Below are positions 30,278 through 38,686 of a stretch of 38,686 nt of DNA, piece by piece. Made by a program: the position numbers and the translations under genes. This stretch comes from Zygnema circumcarinatum. Its lineage: Eukaryota > Streptophyta > Zygnematophyceae > Zygnematales > Zygnemataceae. The number at the start of each line of letters is the position of its first letter. The first letter of the stretch is position 1. A model generated the notes under the pieces. That model was given only the letters and a program-made list of their open reading frames with translations. It was not told where the DNA came from and ran no database searches. Location: the NCBI GenBank assembly GCA_037447605.1, contig CM074819.1:1505519-1544204 (forward strand), written 5' to 3'.

Positions 30278-31160
30278 CCTCCCGTCCTCTCCCCGCCCCT
30301 TGCCCTCCCCTCCCTTCCCTCCCCCTCCCTCCCCTCCCCTCCCTCCACCCCTGCCCACCCCTCCCCCTCCCTCCCTTCCTGCCCTCTCCTCCCCTCCCTC
30401 CCTCCCTCCTCCCCTCCCTCCCTCCCCTCCCTCCCCTCCCTCCCTCCCTCCCCTCCTGCACCCCTCCCCTCCCTCCCTCCCCTCCCTCCCTCCCTCCCCT
30501 CCCTCCCCTCCCTCCCTCCCCTCCCTCCCTCCCTCCTCCCTCCTCCCTCCCCTCCCCTCCCTCCCCTCCCTCCCTCCCTCCCTCCCTCCCTCCCTCCCTC
30601 CCCTCCCTCCCTCCCCTCCCCTCCCTCCCCTCCCCTCCCCTCCTCCCCTCCCTCCCTCCTCCCCTCCCCTCCCTCCCCTCCCCTCCCTCCCTCCCTCCCC
30701 TCCCTCCTCCCTCCCCCTCCCTCTCCTCCCTCCTCCCCTCCCTCCCCTCCCTCCCCTCCCTCCCCTCACCTCTCCTCCCCTCCCTCCCTCCCCTCCCTCC
30801 CTCCCCTCCCTCCCCTCCCCTCCCTCCCTCCCCTCCCTCCCTCCTCCCCTCCCCTCCCTCCCCTCCCCTCCCTCCCTCCCTCCTCCCTCCCCTCCCTCCC
30901 TCCCTCCCCTCCTCCCTCCCTCCCTCCCCTCCCTCCCCTCCCCTCCCCTCCCCTCCCTCCCTCCCCTCCCTCCCCTCCCTCCCTCCCTCCCCTCCCTCCC
31001 CCTCCCCCTCCCTCCCTCCCTCCCTCCCCTCCCTCCTCACCCCTCCCCTCCCTCCCCTCCCTCCCTCCCTCCCTCCCCTCCCTCCCTCCCCTCCCCTCCC
31101 CTCCCCTCCCTCCCTCCCCTTCCCTCTCCTCCCCTTCCCTCCCTGCCCACCCCTCCCTTC
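30278..31160 (+). repeat. CCCTCC pyrimidine array inside the MULE
   Basis: About 880 bp of CCCT and CCCCT units with essentially no purines on the + strand, the complement-type counterpart of the XRCC1 intron array. Confidence 0.95.
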
Positions 31161-31287
31161 CTTCTTCCCTCTCGGTTTGCGATTTTTTCTATATTTAGGA
31201 ACTTTTATTCTCTTTTTATCCTTTTTCTTTGGTGGGTGGCACAGGAAGCTACTGTCATGTGTGGTTTAAAACTGCTTGCTTGTGTCT

Positions 31288-31319
<32 letters not shown>

Positions 31320-31429
31320 CCCTCTGCTCTCTCTCCTCTAGTCTTTCTCTCTCCTCTTCTCTCTCCTCTGCTCATTCTCTCTTTCGCCTTTGCTCTCTCC
31401 TGTGCTCTCTCCTCTAGTCTCTCTCTCCT

Positions 31430-31740
31430 TTGCTCTTACTCTACTCACTCTCTCTCTCTCCTTTGCTCTCTCCTCTGCTCATTCTCTCTCTCCTTTGCTC
31501 TCTCCTCTGCTCATTCTCTCTCTCCTTTGCTCTCTCCTCTGCTCATTCTCTCTCTCCTTTGCTCTCTCCTCTCTCTCCTTTGCTCTCTCCTCTGCTCATT
31601 CTCTCTCTCCTTTGCTCTCACTCCTCTGCTCTTTCTCTCTCCTCTATACTCTCTCTCCTCGGCTCTCGCTCCTTTGCTCTCTCTCTCTCTTCTCTCTCCT
31701 TTGCTCTCTCCTGTAGTCTCTCTCCTCTGCTCTCACTCTG
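31430..31740 (+). repeat. 32-bp tandem repeat inside the MULE
   Basis: Units of 32 bp containing ctcctttgctctctcctctg and ctcattctct, perfect for about three periods and degenerate outside. Confidence 0.85.
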
Positions 31741-32003
31741 AGCTCTCTCTCTCTCACTCTCTTTCACTTTCTTTTCTGCGAAGAGAAGGAAGAGGGAAGG
31801 GGAGGGAGGAGGGCAAGGAGGGAGCAGGGGAGGACGGGAAGGAGCGGGGAAAAGAAATATTCAAAACAGGGGGGCGATCTCCTCCCGAAATATCCAAAAT
31901 GGGGGAGGGGGGCAGAACAGCCGAAATGGGAGGGTCGGATTTCAAAAAAACAGTGGCGGGATAACCAAAAAAGGGGGGCGGTATATAGTTCTCCAAATGT
32001 AAG

Positions 32004-32894
32004 GAATGAATCAACATTTCATATGTAGCTACGACCAAACAACTTTCCAAATACCTTTGAACATGAGGACTGAATACACTACATTACAAAAACCTGAAAC
32101 TGGAACTGAAAATGCGTGACTGCATGCAGACGCAAAAGCCTCATAGAAGTGGGTGGACAGTAAACTGAACTGCTGCATAGAACGGCCGCTCGGAACGTCT
32201 CGCCGTCTGCGGCGGACCAAATTCCTGCCAATTTGTGCTGTACCGCTAGCACGTTACTTTATCAGATGCTGCCGCACGACAACCTTGTTTTTTAGCGTGT
32301 ATCCGTACAGTTTTGTACTATTCGTGCAAGCCATGATGTTACTTTATCGATGAAGTCAGTCGTCCCACTTTTTCTGTTATAAAGTCAAAAAGGAGCCTGG
32401 CACAGTTTGTCAAAAGGCGTCCGTCTTCTGCTAGATTCAATTTGTGCTTGAAATGGAAAGTATGGGCAAATTTTAGAACTCCTGCAGCAGGATTTGAATC
32501 GCGGAAAGAGGCAGAGGAAGTGAAGCTGCTTGCAATAAGAGTACAGAAGATAAAGGAGTTTGAAATTTGCAAAAGCAGTACATGCTGCATAGGAGGAATG
32601 CCAGCTGTTGCCAGAACTGCCTGCAAGCCTGATTAGAATGGCGGAATTGCATTGTTGTCTGCTGCTTACACAATGCCGGAACACGAGGCACGAGCTCAAG
32701 GCAGACGCCTGCAGAGCGAGTCGCCTGCAAAACGAATGGCTGCATTCCGAGGCTGAATGAATAACAAAGACAGCTGTTGGAGCTGGTCACTGACTGAAGT
32801 GGATACTGGCTGGCTTTCAGCTAAAGTTGCTGAGCAGGAAAGGTCGTAAAGGTTTGTCTGTCAAGCAGACTCCTGCATTTGATTGCTGCTGAAG
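32004..32894 (+). other. Promoter and 5' UTR region of SCC2
   Basis: This lies between the MULE and the SCC2 start codon. Open frames up to 105 codons exist on both strands but overlap and match nothing. An in-frame TGA at 32880-32882 lies 12 bp before the SCC2 ATG and fixes the start. No clear TATA box. Confidence 0.5.
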
Positions 32895-35800
32895 ATGACT
32901 TCAAACTTGGCTTCTCTGGTTCAGCCGGACTTTTATCACATTATTCCACTTCCTAATCCTCCAATATGCACGGAGCCAGCAAATCTAGAGTCGCTTTTTT
33001 CGGGAAGTGCCAGCGAGGCCTCGGTCTGGCAAAGCACAGCACGGCCGAGTGATGAAGAACTTGCAGCTGAAGCGGAACGAATAACAAGGCTTTTGGAAGA
33101 CGTGGATGTCAGCTATATGTAAGTTGGAAGCTACATAGCTGAATTTGAAGCAAAGCTCTCATAGCAGTGAAAATAAATAATGCTCCTTGCTTGTCTTGCT
33201 GGTTTCGATATTTTTCAGAAAAATAAGGGATGAAGCTCGAAGTGCAATGCCAATTGGAGAAAGCCGGCGAGGCTCGTTAAGAGCTGCTGTGGAAAGCATG
33301 ACTTCTGGAGGCTTCAATTTGTTTTCTCCTGGTTAGTTCCTCGTTGAACTTTGCGCTTCCCATATTTCTGAAGTTCTGCCCGAAGTTCTTATATGCTTCA
33401 ACTAAGTTTACTTATACTGACAGCGTCTTTCCCCTTTGGTTAACTTTAGAGCATGCTGGCCGTTTATTTTTCAATAACTGCGCCGCTTATTTTACTGACT
33501 TGCAGGAAAAAGCAAGCGGAAATCTCCTCCAGGAATTGAAGTTACGACGTCACTTGTAAATTCGTCTACAATAAAGACTCAATGTTCGCAGGAGGCAAAT
33601 GAACTTGAGCCTGCACAGGTGCGATTAAGTTTCAAGTTTAAGTTTAATCATTCAAATAACATCAATCAGCACCTTAAGCTGTCGCCTTTCCAACAAAAAA
33701 AAACGTTAAACTGGCTTCATTGGAGACGTTGTTGAATGCAGTCGGAGTCCATCACCTCATATGTCTTAGTTGCAGATTTTCACTACTTTGCAGTGTTCAC
33801 TATAAACAGTCGGTTTTTGCACGCTATTCAGGCTGCTGGAACTGTTGACCACATGGATCCGGGGAGGTCTAAGTTGAAGCGGAGGAGAACGTCTGTTGCT
33901 GGACGAACAAGCCAACGCGATAAACAAGTTTCAAGAGGAACAACTGCAGGAGATGGTGACTCTGCATATAGCCTGGCCAGCTGGTGTTTTTTATGTTATA
34001 CTGAGCACCCAATCTAAGTCTACTTTTTTGGAGTTTTCATGCTCATTTGTGCTGTAATCTTGTTCTTTCCAAATGCAGATCCATTACTAGCATTTACTGA
34101 GATGCTTGAGGAGATGTTTGACAAATCGGATACCATTACGAGTGATCATTCTGGAGGAGCTTCTCATGGACTGCTCTCCAACCGAGAAATGAGCTGCTTG
34201 TTTGGAGAATTGCTTAGATTGAAGGCAGATTCGAGGCTTCAGTCAATACCTCCTGCAACTCTCTTGAGAACTATGACGCTTTTGGATCGCCACATCATGG
34301 CAGGAAGTGATGTAGAACTCGATGCAGAAAACGATGTAAGTTGGCTGAGGCACTTACTAGATCCGTAACTCTATGGCTTCTTATTTGTTGGTTTTGAATC
34401 ACGCTTCATCAGTGCTTGTTGGATCGTTCAAGCAGCTGCTGATATGGACTGCCAAAATGTCCATAACCTGCAGGAATCAGATGCAAATGCACGGATTATT
34501 CTTTCGCTGGAGGGTGTTCAAGCGGCAATAACAGTAATGGCGGCACCAAATATGCCAAAGCAAGTTTACAGCGAGGAGGTAAGCTACTCTTCTCAGTAAG
34601 TTCTGTTTTGTTCCTTTCAAAAGAATCTGGTATTGATTTTGCCTTTGCCTTTCTAACTAGCTGCAGCTTGCAGTAGAGAGGTGTATAGGTAGGTTGTAGC
34701 AGTTCTGGTGTCCATGTTCCAACATTCTTTTTATTTTGGGATACGGTTGGCTGTTACCAGATCATTGAAAATATTGTTCACGTAATCAAGTTCCATATTC
34801 TTCACCATATATTTCCGTCGTTTGATGCCAACTATCGGCTGGTTCACGGTGAACATGACGGTGAGTAGTTTCCTTACACTGACACCATTAGTATTTCGTT
34901 TATGTCCGCATGGCTCAATTGGTTTTAAGTTAACTCTAGTTGAAAGTGTCCGCAAAATTCACATCTATGTCTGGAAGAGAGTCTATGAATGTGACGTCTA
35001 TATCTGAGTTTCCTATGCAGAGGATGACAAAGAATCTGGCTTAGAAATTACTGAAAGTGGAACACCATCCAAAAAGAAATCAAAATCAAAATCCAAACCT
35101 GTTGGAGGACGAAAAACGACTGTTTGCAAGTACGATACAGGGAACATTTCCTGGCCACCGCAAATTGCCCCATTTTTTCCGTTTTGAAATGCAAAGCTTT
35201 CTGCTGCTTTAATATGATCGTTTTCTCAGTGTACCTTGGAGATCTGTCATTCAGTCCTATCATGTTGTATAGACAACTGAATATGAATCTTGGTGTATTC
35301 TAGCAGGACGTCTAAAATCTCGATCTCCATCAAAAGCTTATTTTTATTAATTTCTGGTTTGCTAAAGCATGAGCGCAGTGACTTTCTTCCTCTGCATTTG
35401 TATCTTCTTTCGTCTGATGCTTTTCTTTGATGCAAACATATTGTCCCTTGACTCCTAGTTGTAACTGTCCGAGATTTAATGTGTGAAGCAGCTTGATGTG
35501 GCCTTTCTTGCAGGGGTTCCAAGCCAGTGATGGAACTCCTCAACAAAGTTTGTGGTGTTGTGGCTTCATTGAGTGAGCTTCTGACTGCGACAAAGCTACA
35601 CGACGCAACATTACTGCAATTGACGAAGATATTTCTGGCATCCTTTGAAGTTGAAAATGTTGAACTTCTTCAGCTGAAGTGCTTGGTTGTCATGTGTACA
35701 GTAAGTTGCTATCGTCTTAATGACTTACAGGCATTCATGCCTGACTAGGTGTCAGATGCTTTCTTGCCTGGCAGTGAATATGAAGCAAATTGACAGGTGG

Positions 35801-38541
35801 TTCAGATTAACTTCGTGCCTTCAGACTATTCACAATATCACAAGATGAAAGTGTTTCATGCTGTGTGTGTCCCCTTGTGTTGCTGTGACACTCACATGAT
35901 GGACTTGATGAATCATTAGATTGTGATCACTTTGGAGGTGAATGTCACTAATGTTGAATCTTGCTTTCTGGCCTGGTCATAGTTTCGCACTTTAGCCGTT
36001 CTGCTCTGCTCATCGGCCCTTTCTTTCAGAAGGTCTAACAGACACTTAATAGATATTCCGCATCCTGAGAGCGGAACATGGCAACAGTTTTATGTAGTTG
36101 TTTGATGATAAGGAGTTTCTGCCATTTCAATTTTTGATGCGTTTTGTTTTGCAATTTCAAAACCAAACGGACGGCAAATTTTGATTCTTCCCTTTCTCCA
36201 GCATCTCCCTGACTTATTTCATCTGATAGGCATGAATAAATGTATGGACATGGATTCTTCCTTAAAAGTACTCTTTCTGCGGTCGTGGAATGTGCAATTC
36301 AGGTGTTCAAGCATTATCCACAACATCGGACTATTATAATGGATGAAGTTGTGTCACTATTGTGGAAGCTGCCAACTTGCAAACGCAATCTACGAACATA
36401 CCACCTATCGGAGGATCGCAAGCAAATACAGATGACATCTGCTCTGCTCATCCATTTGCTTCAATGCTCCGTGGAACTCCCAGAAGCTGCTACCGATGCA
36501 ATAGTCCGTAATGCATCTGAGATTGGCAGTCAGGAAGGCTCTGCAGATCAGAAACTCAAATGCTTCGATCATGCTTTGCAAATTACAAAACAGTTCTGGC
36601 AGCCCCTATTAGATCGCTGGGCTTCACCAAAGGTTCATGAGGGTGTTGATGTTAAAGGGGTTTTTGAAAACCTTGTTACAGACCTGCTCGAGTGTCTGGA
36701 TGTCCCAGAACTGCCAGCCTCGAATTTCTTGCTGCAGGTAACTCGACTAGTTTGGTCTGCAATTCCATGCAAGGAAGAATCATAAAATCACTGTAAAGTA
36801 AAAACCTATTCTGCCTTGCTTACGTTACCATATGGAAGAAGGGTATAAGCTGGAGTTATTGATTCAAGCTGGGATTCTATGTGCTGACTTTGCTGTTCCC
36901 TTTCTTATGTAGATTTTGTGCCTTTCCCTCTTGAGCGGCAGTGGACTACAATCAAAAGACCAGATCATTCGTGGAGCTGCGGTGGAACTCCTGGGCTGTA
37001 TAGCAAGCCGCTTGAAGAAGAATGATCTGATTTGTGCCAACGATAGGCTCTGGATACTTGACGATGCAGACCCTGCTCATGGTGCCACAACACCGCGCAG
37101 CAAGAAAGAAATCTGCACTGCTTGTGGAGAGAAACGAGGGCGCAGTGCTTCTGTTACTTGTGTAGGATGCCAGAGATCTTTTCACGTTAGCTGCGTGGCT
37201 GTAGATGAGACAGTTTTCATGGAAGGCAGAGGTTGGCTGTGTCAATGCTGCTTCTGTCAGCAGCAGCTCACAACTCTTGTAAGCACTCTTGAGTCCAGAA
37301 GAGGGATTAGTGGTCGAGAAAAAACGGATGTTTCTACCCTTGGTGATGGCAATGTCACCAAACCTACTTTGCCGTCCCAATGGGCAGCTGAAGGTAGCTT
37401 GGTGTTACAACAAGTCTTGCTGAATCATCTTCAAGTTAGCCGGGCTCAAGGTGATGCAGCCTCAACCTACGCAAGGAGGTATGCCGCCCGCATCTCATGC
37501 ATTGCCCATTTTGGTGGAAGGCGCATCAACGTTTGCTAATCAGGCATTGCAGTAAAGTCGAAGTAGAGTGCACATGGAAAATGTAATGTGTACGTCGTGA
37601 GGGAGAAGCTAGACATGTGCCTCTTCTGAACATAACTGAAATGGAAAACGTGGATTCCACACCATGTAGATTCTATGACTAGATTCCATCATGGGAACGA
37701 TCGGAAATGTCTATGGCGAAGCCAGTTGGTTGGAGATAATTTTGACAATCATCTGCGTGTTTTTCTACTTTCCTGTGTTGTTTCATTCAGCTTTTATCTT
37801 TGTTGGTGGTATTCCGAAGGAAAGGATGACAAGGAAACCCCTGATTTCTACCATGCAAGATTGCAAGCTGCTATGCCAGCAAACAGCTTTGGTTACACAA
37901 CACCGTTGAAACGGGAGGTCATAGTTCGTGTAGCACTTGAGCTGGCGCAAACCAGCAATTTAGCGCGAGGATTTGATAAGATTCTGCAAGGAATACTTGT
38001 AAGTCAAAGAAACGTTGGAATCACCATAGCAGCAAATTAGCTCACTCTGTGCAGTTATTGCGCTATCTACCTCTAGGTGTTGATCATCATAAGTCATCGA
38101 GATGCCTAGCCGTCCAAGGTTTGGCATGACTGAGAAATGCAAGAAAATCGTGTTAGCTTCTCTGAGCTTCCATTACTGTTTGTCGCAGATGATTGTTCAT
38201 GACAATTCAACTACACCTCGAGTTAAAGCGCTGAAGGCTGTAAGTGGGATACCATTGCGTTTCTTGGCTCGGCCGTATACTCAGTGACAGCATGCTCATG
38301 CTGCACGCTTGGCTTATATTGTTAAAACTGTCCGTTATGAAACTGTGGTGACGGTGACCTCAGATGCTTTTTTTCTATGCAGATTGGAACCCTTGTTGAG
38401 ACTAGCCCTACAATGCTAGAAGACGAGCGAGTTAAACTTGCAGTGGAGAAACACCTCAAGGATTCCGCAATTTCCGTTCGTGAAGCTGCAGTTGACCTTG
38501 TCGGCAAATACATGATGCTCTCGCCAAATGTGGCTCTCAAG
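32895..38541 (+). CDS. SCC2: SCC2/NIPBL cohesin-loading factor, N-terminal 14 exons, runs off the window
   Basis: SCC2 with SCC4 loads cohesin onto chromatin. Exons: 32895-33118, 33219-33331, 33506-33618, 33832-33955, 34079-34335, 34474-34578, 34761-34860, 35021-35129, 35514-35700, 36303-36737, 36913-37478, 37791-37998, 38189-38239 and 38383-38541. All have GT/AG borders and compatible phases, giving 917 codons before the cut; plant SCC2 is about 1800 aa. Landmarks: LLEDVDVSY near the N-terminus, LEGVQAAITVMAAPNMPKQ, LLQLKCLVVMCT, LLWKLPTCKRNLRTYHLSED, then a plant-specific PHD finger (about residues 657-710: CTAC, CVGC, FHVSC, WLCQCCFC). HEAT-type helices follow (SFYLCWWYSEGKDD, LKDSAISVREAAVDLVGKY). 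A basic KKKSKSKSK stretch lies in exon 8. Exon 14 is followed by donor GTGACC and a CCCT-rich intron cut by the window end. Confidence 0.95.
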
Positions 38542-38562
38542 GTGACCGAGTTTCTTAGTTAT

Positions 38563-38686
38563 CGTCCCTCCCTCTCCCTCCCTGCCTCCCCTCTTCCCTC
38601 CCTCTCTCCCCTCCCTTCCCTCTCTTCCCTCCCTCCCTTCCCTCCCTCCCTTCCCTCCCTCCCTTCCCTCCCCTCCCTCCCCTCCC
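38563..38686 (+). repeat. CCCTCC/TTCCCTCC pyrimidine array in SCC2 intron 14
   Basis: Starts about 20 bp after the donor of exon 14 and continues past the window edge. Confidence 0.92.

Larger units (their letters stand above)
30131..31994. mobile_element. Mutator-like (MULE) non-autonomous element with long terminal inverted repeats
   Basis: The element is 1864 bp. The left end 30131-30266 (GGAGAACTATATAC ...) and right end 31859-31994 are inverted copies about 136 bp long with only a few mismatches. The same 9 bp, aaatgtaag, flanks both sides (30122-30130 and 31995-32003). A 9-bp duplication with long inverted termini is characteristic of the Mutator superfamily. The interior is a CCCTCC array of about 880 bp (30278-31160), about 90 bp of ordinary sequence (31185-31285) and a 32-bp tandem repeat (about 31430-31740). 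No transposase is present. The 655-codon frame through it is Pro/Ser/Leu low complexity and not a gene. Confidence 0.9.

Noticed and set aside
29997-31964. 655-codon + frame and 308-codon - frame
   Set aside because: They run through the CCCTCC and CT arrays inside the Mutator-like element and through both of its inverted termini. Pure low complexity.

Overview
The window is nuclear DNA of a green-lineage (streptophyte) eukaryote. It has intron-rich genes with GT...AG borders and plant-type proteins: a single-BRCT XRCC1, a FATA acyl-ACP thioesterase with land-plant-like intron positions, and a PHD-finger SCC2/NIPBL. It also carries CCCTAAA-type telomere-like repeats and very heavy purine/pyrimidine simple repeats. 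A charophyte (for example zygnematophycean) alga fits best, but that placement is inference; a bryophyte or lycophyte is not excluded. Two 10-N blocks (12186-12195, 27948-27957) mark assembly joins.

Layout: 1-1374 holds the last two coding exons of ribosomal protein eS12 (+), preceded by intron. 1698-2867 (-) is an intronless gene for an unrecognised type II membrane protein, convergent with eS12 and sharing a palindromic poly(A) signal. 4336-4711 is an intact hAT-type MITE with an 8-bp target duplication. 5579-9089 (-) is a complete five-exon XRCC1 whose third intron contains about 1.36 kb of GGGGA/GGGA repeat. 9395-10169 is a 12-bp satellite of about 64 units built on CCATTGG. 11123-14552 (-) is a DEG/HtrA-type serine protease whose central exons are missing around an N gap and a degenerate TTAGGG tract.

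17593-21324 (+) and 26851-29551 (+) are two tandem FATA genes. Each has seven exons with the same internal exon lengths and phases, and a nearly identical last exon. Between them lie a 27-bp minisatellite (22.5-24.0 kb) bracketed by a 175-bp direct repeat, and a third CCAATGG array (25.1-25.3 kb). 30131-31994 is a Mutator-like element with 136-bp terminal inverted repeats and a 9-bp target duplication. 32895 to the window end (+) is the first 14 exons of SCC2.

The genes are unrelated housekeeping genes (translation, base-excision repair, proteolysis, plastid fatty-acid release, cohesin loading), not a cluster. The more unusual signals are regulatory and structural: three identically spaced CCAAT-N10-CACGTG modules (plant ERSE-I pattern) upstream of the first FATA gene, purine/pyrimidine repeats carried in-frame into several proteins, exon-specific homogenisation of the FATA pair, and two intact transposons with clear target duplications.
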